A DNA stretch of 20,102 bases, taken from NCBI GenBank assembly GCA_964425485.1, contig CAYRML010000022.1, positions 1 through 20,102 on the forward strand, written 5' to 3'. This DNA comes from CAYRML01 sp964425485 (lineage in GTDB: Bacteria > Bacillota > Dehalobacteriia > UBA4068). The notes under the pieces are model-generated. The model saw nothing but the letters and a program-made list of their open reading frames with translations. It searched no databases and had not been told where the DNA came from. Below, in pieces: positions 1-7,476 of this stretch; position 1 is the first letter of the stretch; the number at the start of each line of letters is the position of its first letter. The translations under genes were made by a program, and so were the position numbers.

Positions 1-207
1 ATCTTGTGGATCGAGGCAATTGACCGCTCTGGCCAATATTTTGGCAGTCGAAGTCTTGCCGGTGCCTCTGGGACCACAAAAAAGATAGGCATGGACAAAA
101 TTACCCTTTTTAATAGCGTTTTTCAATGTGCGACTAATATGCTCCTGCCCGGCCAGCTCAGCAAAAATGCGCGGGCGGAAGCGACGGTATAATGCAGTGT
201 ATGCCAT
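1..207 (-). CDS. dnaX: DNA polymerase III subunit gamma/tau, N-terminal fragment (cut by window edge)
   Basis: This encodes the clamp-loader ATPase of the replicative DNA polymerase. Only the first 69 codons are in the window, and the reading frame runs off the left edge. The minus-strand translation begins MAYTALYRRFRPRIFAEL, followed by GQEHISRTLKNAI, the signature start of DnaX, and carries the Walker A motif GPRGTGKT at about residues 44-51, ending in LARAVNCLDPQD. The ATG (complement of 205-207) has AAAAGGAG just upstream (complement of about 212-220), which fixes the start. It is divergent from the SRP RNA at 384. In Bacillus subtilis the SRP RNA gene lies just upstream of dnaX in the same direction, so the neighbourhood is conserved but the relative orientation differs. 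Identity is nearly certain from the N-terminus; nothing can be said about the gamma/tau frameshift site. Confidence 0.95.
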   Translation of the reverse strand, partial: MAYTALYRRFRPRIFAELAGQEHISRTLKNAIKKGNFVHAYLFCGPRGTGKTSTAKILARAVNCLDPQD

Positions 208-371
208 AATATCTCCTTTTATCGCTTTAATATTTCTCTGCCGGCTTTGCTTTTCCTGCTATAGGTAAAGACCATATATCGATTACATAACTATTTGCTG
301 CAATTTTCTCCGAGGGAAAATAAAGGTTGTATAAGAATCCGTTTTTTGATAGAATATTAAAGTAAGACTAT

Positions 372-380
372 TGTTATAAA
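372..380 (+). promoter_or_regulatory. Extended -10 promoter of the SRP RNA gene
   Basis: TGTTATAAA forms an extended -10 element (TG at 372-373, TATAAA at 375-380), 3-4 bases before the predicted 5' end of the SRP RNA. That spacing is a little short, so the mature 5' end may be a few bases later or processed. No good -35 lies at 17 bp; TTGATA at 346-351 is too far away (23 bp). The rest of 208-371, between dnaX and this element, shows no gene, and I could not pick a convincing dnaX promoter in it. Confidence 0.5.
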
Positions 381-383
381 TTT

Positions 384-654
384 TGCCGTGATAGATGGGG
401 CGCTAGCGGTGCCTTGTAACCTTCAATCCGCTACAGGAGGGTCGACGCCTTTTCTGAGGGTCTGCTTTGTGAGGTCTGACTTCGACAAGCAGTGATGATT
501 ATCGGGTCCCGTGCGACGAACGGACGTAAACCCCGCCAGGTCCGGAAGGAAGCAACGGTAAGCGTATTAGTTTCGGGTGCCGCGGGATAGCCTGGTTGGA
601 GCCGGCTATCGTTGTTCCGCTCGGAAGGTATGATTCGAAGAAAGGTTCACGGCA
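384..654 (+). ncRNA. ffs: Signal recognition particle RNA, large bacterial type (scRNA, with Alu domain)
   Basis: This is the RNA scaffold of the signal recognition particle, which binds Ffh and delivers nascent membrane and secreted proteins to FtsY. The S-domain core GGTCCGGAAGGAAGCA (539-554), the universal Ffh-binding asymmetric and symmetric loop with GGAA tetraloop, fixes the plus-strand orientation. An Alu domain is present at the 5' end (about 398-450, with GCGGTGCCTTGTAACC and CAATCCGCTACAGGAGGGT), as in Bacillus and Clostridia but not in the short E. coli 4.5S RNA. The ends pair: TGCCGTGA at 384-391 with TTCACGGCA at 646-654. The resulting length of about 271 nt equals that of the classic B. 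subtilis scRNA. A hairpin terminator follows at 665. The ends are estimated from pairing and may be off by a few bases. Confidence 0.96.
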
Positions 655-664
655 TTAGTTTTAT

Positions 665-692
665 CAAAAGGCAGCCAGCCAGCTGCCTTTTG
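665..692 (+). terminator. Rho-independent terminator of the SRP RNA
   Basis: An 11-bp perfect stem is formed by CAAAAGGCAGC (665-675) and GCTGCCTTTTG (682-692) with a six-base loop. The T-run is inside the right arm. It lies 10 bases after the SRP RNA 3' end. Confidence 0.8.
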
Positions 693-832
693 TAATATCA
701 GCTAATCATGCCAAATATTACCTCCTTAAAAATGAGGATGGTTTTGCAAATCAATAGCGAATAGTTTATTAACATTTATCTGCGGCAAAAAATTACATTC
801 ATATTACAATTAAAGATTATTAGGAGGTAAAA

Positions 833-2773
833 ATGGGGTACATAGTAAAAAAATATATGCCTGTTGTCATCTTGCTTATGACGCTATCAGCGCTTGCCAG
901 TTTTTGTCTGCTTGGTAACCAAAAGGTAGAAGCCGCTGTCAAGCCCACAGAAAGCCCGAACATTAAAATTTTTATTGATGAGCAGCCTTTAGATACCAAG
1001 GATAGCGTGGTCTTAGTCTCTAATAACCGCACACTTTTACCTTTTCGTGTGATTTTAGAGGGGCTGGGAGCGACCGTCAATTGGGATAATACAGCCAAGA
1101 CAGCCAGCGCCACTTTAGGGACAACCACTTTAAAGCTTAAGCTCAATTCCACTACCGCTTATAAAAATGGCGCTGCCGTGACTATGGATACAGCAGTATT
1201 GGGCTATAAAGACCGGGTCTATATACCCCTGCGTTTCGCTAGCGAAGCACTGGGCAGTACTGTTTTCTGGGACAGCTCAAGCAAAAATGTCTATATTACC
1301 AGCCAAAATACCGGCTCGGAACCGGAACCAATACTGGAACCGGTCATCAAGATCAATGGTTATGCCATGGCCTTGACCTCACCTTTATATAAAGCCGGTA
1401 CTACAGGCTCTTTATATGTTTCCGTCGATGATTATATGGAGCATCTATCTCGATATCTGCCGGCTGAATATTTCTTTTCCTGGAGTAATGATGATAAAGA
1501 AAGCTATACTATATTATTTGATGGTGTAAAAAGAGTATTTTATCCGGAAAAGGATTATTATCTGCAAAATGATGAAAATAAAGCTCTGAATAATAAATTA
1601 ATCCTCGTTAACGGTATAGTTTATATCCCCTTGGCCTTCTCACAGGAAGTTTTGGGCGGCAGTATCAGCTATAATTCCTCGACCAATACCACAAATATAA
1701 GCATCAACAGGCCCAAATTCAAAACGGAATTTGTGGAAAAGGAAACCGTAGAAAATTACATTCCTGTATTGGTGGAAAAAGCCACTATGGATGGCGACAG
1801 AATCTTCAGCATTAGTGACAATCCGGAGGTATTGAATTCTTCATCCATACCGCTTTTTGGCGATTCCATCATTATGCAGACCGATATATCCACCAAAAAT
1901 AATACCAGCGAGCACCGCGTTTTCGGCTGGCATATCAACAAAATGGGCAAAAGACTCAAACTGGGTATAGTTATAGAAAACACCGGATCCAGCGCCATCA
2001 AGATAGATAAGGCCAGCGTAGTATCCCGCACCACCTTCAATACCTGGTATAATTATGACGTTGGTATGCCACTGGCCGAGGCTCTGCTTTCCAATCAGAT
2101 GTCCGATATCAACACTGATGATAATATATTACCGGCCGGCGCCTCCAAGCTATTACACTCTTTTACTCTCAGTGACACACAAATGGTGGGCTTCATCTTG
2201 GATTTGGATCTGGTAAAATCGGGCAGCAGCAAAGGCTTAAACTATCAAATCCGCGTGGTAGTATCTACTGATGATTCTACTGATTTGCAATCTATTAGCG
2301 GTGATAACCTAATCGCTGATACGGTCTCCACCTATCCCCGAGGCACTTGGGAATCCTCTGAAATATATGCAGAATTGCCAACTTATGAAGTTGGCTCGGA
2401 TGAGGTTTCTTACAGTATATCAAACGGTATTACAGATAATCTTTTTACCAAGGACAATTCCCTAGATAGCAGGGATCAAACCGTTGATAATATCGGGCAT
2501 TTCGGCGTCATATATAAAACAAGATTAACCTTTGATAATAATGGAGGACAAGATCGCACCGTAAGAATTAGATTGGTCGGGCGCGGCGGCAACTATTCCT
2601 GCGCCGTCAAAACCCCCGACGGTGTATTTCTTACACCGATATTAAAACCACATAAAGAGGCAGCTATCGTTTATCAATTCACACCACCGTCAGGCACCAG
2701 CTATCTTGATCTGCAAATCATCCATGCCGGAGGTTCCGACCTGCCCGTGGCCATAAATATTTTAACGTTATAA
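833..2773 (+). CDS. Secreted protein with copper amine oxidase N-terminal-type (stalk) domains and unknown C-terminal region
   Basis: A 646-residue exported protein of unknown function. Residues 1-35 form a signal peptide (KK, a hydrophobic stretch at about 10-28, then a VEA-A cleavage-like site). Residues about 44-156 match the copper amine oxidase N-terminal domain, with its repeated pattern (R)TLLPFRVILEGLGATVNWD and RVYIPLRFASEALGSTVFW. A short Pro/Glu linker (about 161-171) follows. A second, more diverged copy runs over about 172-291, with GIVYIPLAFSQEVLGGSISY at 261-280. Residues about 292-646 are rich in beta-strand-like, Asn/Ser/Thr-rich sequence that I do not recognise. In Bacillota these domains serve as cell-surface or stalk modules and do not imply an amine oxidase; no catalytic oxidase domain is present. 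There is no LPXTG, SLH or lipobox, so the protein may be released. AGGAGG at 822-827 supports the ATG at 833. It appears to be monocistronic, with the palindrome at 2815 after it. Confidence 0.85.
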   Translation: MGYIVKKYMPVVILLMTLSALASFCLLGNQKVEAAVKPTESPNIKIFIDEQPLDTKDSVVLVSNNRTLLPFRVILEGLGATVNWDNTAKTASATLGTTTLKLKLNSTTAYKNGAAVTMDTAVLGYKDRVYIPLRFASEALGSTVFWDSSSKNVYITSQNTGSEPEPILEPVIKINGYAMALTSPLYKAGTTGSLYVSVDDYMEHLSRYLPAEYFFSWSNDDKESYTILFDGVKRVFYPEKDYYLQNDENKALNNKLILVNGIVYIPLAFSQEVLGGSISYNSSTNTTNISINRPKFKTEFVEKETVENYIPVLVEKATMDGDRIFSISDNPEVLNSSSIPLFGDSIIMQTDISTKNNTSEHRVFGWHINKMGKRLKLGIVIENTGSSAIKIDKASVVSRTTFNTWYNYDVGMPLAEALLSNQMSDINTDDNILPAGASKLLHSFTLSDTQMVGFILDLDLVKSGSSKGLNYQIRVVVSTDDSTDLQSISGDNLIADTVSTYPRGTWESSEIYAELPTYEVGSDEVSYSISNGITDNLFTKDNSLDSRDQTVDNIGHFGVIYKTRLTFDNNGGQDRTVRIRLVGRGGNYSCAVKTPDGVFLTPILKPHKEAAIVYQFTPPSGTSYLDLQIIHAGGSDLPVAINILTL

Positions 2774-2814
2774 TATTAAGAATCTCATTGTATACTTATA
2801 ATAGCATAATTTTT

Positions 2815-2860
2815 TAATAGTAATAATAGTCGGCTTATAAGCCGACTATTATTACTATTA
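2815..2860. terminator. Perfect 46-bp palindrome, probable terminator hairpin
   Basis: Two 23-base arms are exact reverse complements with no loop spacer (centre at 2837/2838; the centre reads GGCTTATAAGCC). The outer arms are AT-rich (TAATAGTAATAATAG). It lies 42 bases after the stop of the stalk-domain protein, so it probably ends that transcript. No clean T-run follows, which leaves the terminator label somewhat uncertain. Confidence 0.65.
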
Positions 2861-2864
2861 GCAC

Positions 2865-2898
2865 AAAAAGCCCCTTTAACAAAAATAAGCGGCTTTTT
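2865..2898 (+). terminator. Second hairpin with T-run downstream of the stalk-domain gene
   Basis: AAAAAGCC (2865-2872) pairs with GGCTTTTT (2891-2898) across an 18-base loop, ending in five Ts. It lies five bases after the 46-bp palindrome, making a tandem pair of hairpins. The large loop makes this a weak terminator on its own. The remainder of 2899-2985 shows nothing I can identify. Confidence 0.55.
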
Positions 2899-2985
2899 GG
2901 CCTAGCACTTTTTATCTTATCACTAAGGTAATGCCTGCTTTTGCTCAACCATCATGCTTACCTGTGGTTAATAACTACTCCTTTC

Positions 2986-3014
2986 TTGACAACTGCTTTT
3001 ACTCTTGTTATATT
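2986..3014 (+). promoter_or_regulatory. Sigma-A-type promoter for the OFA-family transporter
   Basis: TTGACA (2986-2991) and TATATT (3009-3014) are separated by exactly 17 bp, with an extended-10 TG at 3006-3007. Transcription would start near 3021 and give an unusually long leader of about 160 nt before the ATG at 3185. Confidence 0.8.
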
Positions 3015-3110
3015 GAGTAGATAGGGCAATTATATTTACCATTTTTATCTAATCAAAATATATAAGCGATGCATCATGCTCTGGATTCCTTTATGGGGGT
3101 TGATAATACC

Positions 3111-3127
3111 GTTGTAAAATTTACAAC
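3111..3127. promoter_or_regulatory. 17-bp perfect inverted repeat in the transporter leader, candidate operator
   Basis: GTTGTAAAATTTACAAC is an 8-bp inverted repeat around a single central base. It lies about 90 bp downstream of the predicted start site and 57 bp before the transporter ATG. It could bind a dimeric regulator or form a small RNA hairpin. The regulator is unknown. Confidence 0.4.
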
Positions 3128-3184
3128 TTGATATACATATAGTTATAACTTATTTTTAAGATTCAGGAGAAAGGTCTGAACAAA

Positions 3185-4387
3185 ATGAACAGTTTAGCAA
3201 AGAAACAGCCAAACCGCACCGTCATTTTAGCCGCTTGCGTAATCATCATGCTCTGCCTAGGCATTATTTATATGTGGAGTATTTTTTCCAAATATGTTTG
3301 TGCTTTTTATGGCTGGGAGCTTAGCCAGGTCTCATTGACATCATCAATCATGTTTGCTGCCTTTGTTGTAGGCATAATTTTTGGCGGCAAGCTACAACCC
3401 AAAATAGGTGCAAAAATAACAACCATCATCGGCACCTTACTATTTGCTGGCGGTATATTTTTAACATCACTGATCCCCGCCGCCTATCCTTGGCTTCTAT
3501 ACATAACATATGGCATTTTAGCCGGGTTCGGTGTGGGCATGGGTTATGCCTGCGCTCTAGCTTGCAGCCAGGCCTGGTTCCCCGATAAAAGGGGTTTTGC
3601 CAGCGGCATTACTTTATCTACATTCGGGCTTTCCGTAGTCCTTTTCTCTCCCATTGCCGAATCCTTACTCAATAATTACGACCCGCCGACAACATTTAGG
3701 ATTTTTGCCCTTATTTTCTTTGTCATTTGCTTTGCTGCGGCATTGCTGATAAAAGATAAGATTATCGAAGAAACTTCAATAGAAGGGGATCTGCAGACAG
3801 AAGCTGTAAAACAATATAAACCTGGAGAAATGATCAAAAGCAAATATTTTTATCAGATCACAACAATCCTCTTGTGCACCGCACCAGCCTATCTGATCAT
3901 AATACCAATATTGAGACCTTTGGGGGAATTAAGGGGTCTTCCCTCTAATCTGGCGGTATTCTCCGTCATGCTAGTCGGCATTTGCGGCTGTGTAGGGCGT
4001 TTTATCATCGGCAGCCTTTCTGATAAAATTGGCCGCAAATATGCCCTGATAACCACCAGCACCATCACCATCATCAGCTCCTTGCTTCTGATCAGCATAA
4101 CCGGTATAGGATTTTTAGTGGTCACTGCGGCCATAGGATTTGCCTATGGCGGCCTAACAGCCCTCATTCCTCCTACCGCTGGCGACTATTTTGGTGTCAA
4201 ATATGTCGCTTCAAACGTAGGCTGCATCATGCTGGGTGCAGCATTTTCCTCAATATTTTTCCCTCTTTTCATCAATAGTCTCTCGCCAGGCAACGTGGAT
4301 TATGCATCATATTTCATAATTCCGGCAATAACAGGGGCCATCGCCCTCGTATGTGTCCTGTTTATGAAAAATAAACAGACGGTATAA
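3185..4387 (+). CDS. MFS transporter, oxalate:formate antiporter (OFA) family
   Basis: A 400-residue inner-membrane carrier with twelve predicted membrane segments in two halves split by a hydrophilic loop at about residues 190-222. The N-terminal GIIYMWSIFSKYV (26-38) is the hallmark opening of the OFA family. Motif-A-like sequences occur after TM2 (GGKLQPKIGAK, 67-77) and in the second half (GSLSDKIGRK, 276-285). Members exchange small organic anions such as oxalate/formate, or carry other carboxylates; the substrate cannot be read from sequence. The translation start has AGGAGA at 3165-3170 and AAAGG at 3170-3174, so ribosome spacing is slightly long. It has its own promoter and leader and ends at a bidirectional terminator shared with trkH. 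No metabolic gene beside it indicates the substrate. Confidence 0.87.
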   Translation: MNSLAKKQPNRTVILAACVIIMLCLGIIYMWSIFSKYVCAFYGWELSQVSLTSSIMFAAFVVGIIFGGKLQPKIGAKITTIIGTLLFAGGIFLTSLIPAAYPWLLYITYGILAGFGVGMGYACALACSQAWFPDKRGFASGITLSTFGLSVVLFSPIAESLLNNYDPPTTFRIFALIFFVICFAAALLIKDKIIEETSIEGDLQTEAVKQYKPGEMIKSKYFYQITTILLCTAPAYLIIIPILRPLGELRGLPSNLAVFSVMLVGICGCVGRFIIGSLSDKIGRKYALITTSTITIISSLLLISITGIGFLVVTAAIGFAYGGLTALIPPTAGDYFGVKYVASNVGCIMLGAAFSSIFFPLFINSLSPGNVDYASYFIIPAITGAIALVCVLFMKNKQTV

Positions 4388-4402
4388 TTAACTTATATAC
4401 AT

Positions 4403-4433
4403 AAAAGGAGCCCTTTTGTAGAGGGCTCCTTTT
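4403..4433. terminator. Bidirectional terminator between the OFA transporter and trkH
   Basis: AAAAGGAGCCC (4403-4413) pairs with GGGCTCCTTTT (4423-4433), extended by a T-A pair. Ts follow on the plus strand and TTTT follows on the minus strand, so it can end both convergent genes. It abuts the trkH stop codon at 4434-4436. Confidence 0.9.
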
Positions 4434-5897
4434 TTATGTTTTGTTGCTTCTGATCGCTTTCCAGACACCGGGCATCAGCATGACCCAAATGGGGAATATT
4501 TCCAGACGACCGGCCAGCATATCAAAGATAAAAACTGTCTTGCTGACCGGGCTGAAGATCTCAAAATTGGATCCGGGGCCAACGGCCCCTAAGCCTGTAC
4601 CAATATTGTTGATGGTACCGGACACTACGGAAAGAGTAGTGGCAAAATCAAATCCCTCCCAGGAAACAATCAAAGTACTGACAATAAAAATTGCTGCATA
4701 GGCCACCATATAAGCCCGGATGCCTTTCATGATAAATGGCTCTACGGGTTTGCCGTTAAGATGCAATGATTGGACAGCGCGCGGATGTATCAATTTATCG
4801 ATTTCCATGCGGGCCGCCTTAAACAGAAGCAAAATCCTGGCAACCTTGATGCCACCGCCTGTGGAACCGGCACAACCTCCCACAAGGGTAAGAAAAAAAA
4901 GTATAAATTGGGAAAACTGCGGCCATCGTGTATAATCTGTTGTAGCAAAGCCCGTTGTGGTCATCAAAGAAGCCACTTGGAAAGAAGAATAACGCAAAGA
5001 TTCCCCCAACGTTTGATAAATGGGGCCAAATAAATTGAAGGTAATTAAAGCAATAGCCGAGCCCATGATAATCAAATAGGCCCAGACCTCTTCATAATGC
5101 AGAGCTTGTGTTATCTTTTTGATCATAATCAGAAAATAGAAATTGAAAGAGACCCCAAACAAAATCATAAATACATTGATAACTCCCTGTAAATAAGCGC
5201 TATCGTAAAAGGCTATAGAATCGTTTTTCAGAGAAAAACCTCCGGTGCCGGCTGTGGAAAAGGAATTAACGATACTGTCAAAAATCGGCATGCCTCCCAG
5301 ATATAATAAAAGGATCTCCACGCCCGTCATCACAATATAAATTCCATATAATATCTTGGCCGTTTGCCCAATTTTCGGTACTAATTTACCGGGGGAAGGG
5401 CCAGGACTTTCCGCACGCATCAAATGGATGGTGTTGCCGCCGGCCAATGAGATAATGGCCATAATAAAAACCAGAACACCCATGCCGCCTATCCAATGGG
5501 TGAAGCTGCGCCAAAAAAGAATAGACAGCGGCTGGGACTCCACATCGGTTATAACAGAAAAGCCGGTAGTTGTAAATCCGGACACAGATTCGAACAAGGC
5601 ATCCAAAAAGGAGGGGATAGAGCCACTTAGAAAAAAAGGTAAAGAGCCTATAATAGATAAAAATATCCAGGCTAAAGCCACAATGATAAAACCTTCCGTA
5701 GCATATATAGCCTTTTTCTGCGGTCGGCGCCTAATCAAGAAAAAAGCTAGGGCAGCAGCTATGGCAATAGCTACAATAAAGGAAAACGCGCATGAGTTTT
5801 CACCCTGATAAAAAGAGATACCCAAGGGAATCAGCATGAACAAAGCCTCAAAACCCAACACATATCCCAGTATATAAAATATCATCTTATAATTCAT
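4434..5897 (-). CDS. trkH: Potassium uptake protein TrkH, membrane translocation subunit
   Basis: A 487-residue channel-like K+ transporter of the Trk/Ktr/HKT superfamily, which builds its pore from four membrane-pore-membrane repeats. All four selectivity-filter stretches are visible: SGFTTTGFS, FSTAGTGGFS, SLMTTTGFATTD and INNIGTGLGAVGP. The GGCAGSTGGGIKVAR segment before the fourth repeat is typical of TrkH/TrkG. The length matches the family. The gene lies 15 bp downstream of trkA on the same strand, so it is almost certainly cotranscribed; its own ribosome binding site is weak (AGGGAT, complement of about 5903-5908), which may mean coupling to trkA translation. TrkA gates the pore from the cytoplasmic side in response to nucleotides. 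The regulatory subunit being first in the operon is common in Bacillota and archaea, unlike E. coli where the genes are apart. Confidence 0.95.
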   Translation of the reverse strand: MNYKMIFYILGYVLGFEALFMLIPLGISFYQGENSCAFSFIVAIAIAAALAFFLIRRRPQKKAIYATEGFIIVALAWIFLSIIGSLPFFLSGSIPSFLDALFESVSGFTTTGFSVITDVESQPLSILFWRSFTHWIGGMGVLVFIMAIISLAGGNTIHLMRAESPGPSPGKLVPKIGQTAKILYGIYIVMTGVEILLLYLGGMPIFDSIVNSFSTAGTGGFSLKNDSIAFYDSAYLQGVINVFMILFGVSFNFYFLIMIKKITQALHYEEVWAYLIIMGSAIALITFNLFGPIYQTLGESLRYSSFQVASLMTTTGFATTDYTRWPQFSQFILFFLTLVGGCAGSTGGGIKVARILLLFKAARMEIDKLIHPRAVQSLHLNGKPVEPFIMKGIRAYMVAYAAIFIVSTLIVSWEGFDFATTLSVVSGTINNIGTGLGAVGPGSNFEIFSPVSKTVFIFDMLAGRLEIFPIWVMLMPGVWKAIRSNKT

Positions 5898-5912
5898 AAA
5901 ATTATCCCTAAA

Positions 5913-7268
5913 TCAAACAAATATCATATTAAGATCATTAAGCATTTTTTGTGTGGTAATGACCACTACACTGTCATTTGCCTGTATATAGTCATTACCA
6001 CGGGGAATGATCAGCTGCCTGCCCCGCACTATAGCGGCAATCAACACATCAGGCCTGGTCTGGATATCGCTCAGCTTTTCTCCCAAATGCAAGGTATGGA
6101 CGCCAGCTGAAAATTCCACGATTTCCGCCTGTCCCTCGGCAATTCGATAGAGGGTTTTTACCTGGCTGCCTATGGCATTTTCCATAGCACGCACATATTG
6201 CACTATCTGATAGGCAGTTATATTCTTGGGGCTGACAACACTATCAATAGCGGATTCTTCTATCAGATCCAGATAGTTGAGCCTATTCATCTTGGCAATG
6301 ACTTTGGGGACTCCTTTTTTAGAGGCATACATGCCAATCAAAAGATTCTCTTCATCAATATTGGTCAAAGCCACAAAAGCATCCATAACGTCTATACCTT
6401 CAGCATCCAAAATGTTTTGATCACTACCGTCGGCATGGATAACTAATATTTGCGGAAAATCCTCGCTGATTTTTTCACAGCGCCGTTCATCATGATCAAT
6501 CAGGCGCACATGCACCCCCATATCAAGCAGCATTCCGCACAGATAATAGCCTATCCTACTGGCACCTATAATCATAACTGATTTGATTCGATGGTTGATA
6601 ATGCCGGAAGAATGAAGAAAACGAGCGATTTTTTTATTATCTCCACAAATATATATATGGTCGCCGGCCATCAAAACAAAGCTGCCATCAGGAATAATCA
6701 CATTATTATTTCTTTCTACAGCACAAATCAAAACATTGATTTTATTTTCCCTGGCTATATTAGCCAAAGATTTGCCATGTAAAGGATTATTGACACCTAT
6801 TTTAAGCTCAATAACATCTACCAAGCCCTTAGCAAAGCTGCTTGTATTGATAGCCGAAGGGAAACTGATCAGGCGAGAAATTTCCAAAGCCGAGGCATGG
6901 TCCGGATTAATGGCCATACTAAGCGCCAATTCTTTTTTCAAAATATAAAGCTGGCGGGCATATTCAGGATTGCGTATTCTGGCAATTGTATGTTTGGCTC
7001 CCAATTTCCTGGCCAGAAGACAACAAATCATATTTACTTCGTCAGAGGATGTAGCAGCTATCAAAAGATCAATATCAGCCACACCGGCCTCTTTTTGCAC
7101 ATCATAACTGGCACCGTTACCTTCCACGGTGATAACATCCATAGATTCGCTTACACGCAACAGTGCTTCCGCATCATTATCTATTACAGTAATATTATGA
7201 CCTTCCTGCAATAATTGCTCGACCAAAGTAAAGCCGATTTTGCCGATGCCTACAATGGCTATATCCAT
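5913..7268 (-). CDS. trkA: Trk system potassium transport regulatory protein TrkA
   Basis: A 451-residue cytoplasmic, NAD(H)/ATP-sensing partner of TrkH. It has the duplicated layout RCK_N-RCK_C-RCK_N-RCK_C. The first Rossmann fold opens with VGIGKIG (about 6-12) and an acidic ribose-binding end of strand 2 at VIDND (28-32). The second opens with IIGASRIG (233-240), followed by LIDHDERR. TrkA_C-like domains follow each (about 145-220 and about 370-451). The second fold has IGASRIG in place of a strict GxGxxG, as often seen in the second repeat. AGGAGG (complement of 7275-7280) supports the ATG at 7268. It heads a two-gene operon with trkH, with divergent promoters toward the acyltransferase-like gene on its other side. 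Confidence 0.95.
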   Translation of the reverse strand: MDIAIVGIGKIGFTLVEQLLQEGHNITVIDNDAEALLRVSESMDVITVEGNGASYDVQKEAGVADIDLLIAATSSDEVNMICCLLARKLGAKHTIARIRNPEYARQLYILKKELALSMAINPDHASALEISRLISFPSAINTSSFAKGLVDVIELKIGVNNPLHGKSLANIARENKINVLICAVERNNNVIIPDGSFVLMAGDHIYICGDNKKIARFLHSSGIINHRIKSVMIIGASRIGYYLCGMLLDMGVHVRLIDHDERRCEKISEDFPQILVIHADGSDQNILDAEGIDVMDAFVALTNIDEENLLIGMYASKKGVPKVIAKMNRLNYLDLIEESAIDSVVSPKNITAYQIVQYVRAMENAIGSQVKTLYRIAEGQAEIVEFSAGVHTLHLGEKLSDIQTRPDVLIAAIVRGRQLIIPRGNDYIQANDSVVVITTQKMLNDLNMIFV

Positions 7269-7322
7269 AAACGAACCTCCTAAAATACTAGCAATAGATG
7301 CTAATTGCTCATATATTTTAAC

Positions 7323-7351
7323 ATTATAACATTCTTTTGTTGATTATAAAA
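7323..7351 (-). promoter_or_regulatory. Probable trkA promoter
   Basis: On the minus strand TGTTATAAT (complement of 7323-7331) is a full extended -10 box. The -35 at 17 bp is only TTTTAT (complement of 7346-7351). A second TATAAT sits 20 bp upstream (complement of 7343-7348), so the exact start is ambiguous. Confidence 0.5.
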
Positions 7352-7404
7352 CAATTGTGAAAAATTTTATATCTGCTACATAAATATTCAAATACATGCA
7401 AATA

Positions 7405-7433
7405 TTTACTATTAAAATAATAAGTGATATAAT
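7405..7433 (+). promoter_or_regulatory. Promoter of the acyltransferase-like / zinc-ribbon membrane gene pair
   Basis: TTTACT (7405-7410), a 17-bp spacer, and TATAAT (7428-7433) preceded by an extended-10 TG (7425-7426). It is placed back to back with the trkA promoter. The predicted leader is about 35-40 nt, with AGAGGT at 7467-7472 as ribosome binding site. Confidence 0.75.
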
Positions 7434-7476
7434 ATAAGAGCAATTTTAACCACCGAAAAAATAAAAGAGGTATAGA

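Noticed and set aside
346..351. TTGATA as -35 box of the SRP RNA promoter
   Set aside because: It is 23 bp from the -10 box, too far for a sigma-A promoter.
2788..2797. TTGTATACTT, similar to the candidate GntR operator at 10227
   Set aside because: Two mismatches, located after a gene stop and not at a promoter; expected by chance in AT-rich DNA.
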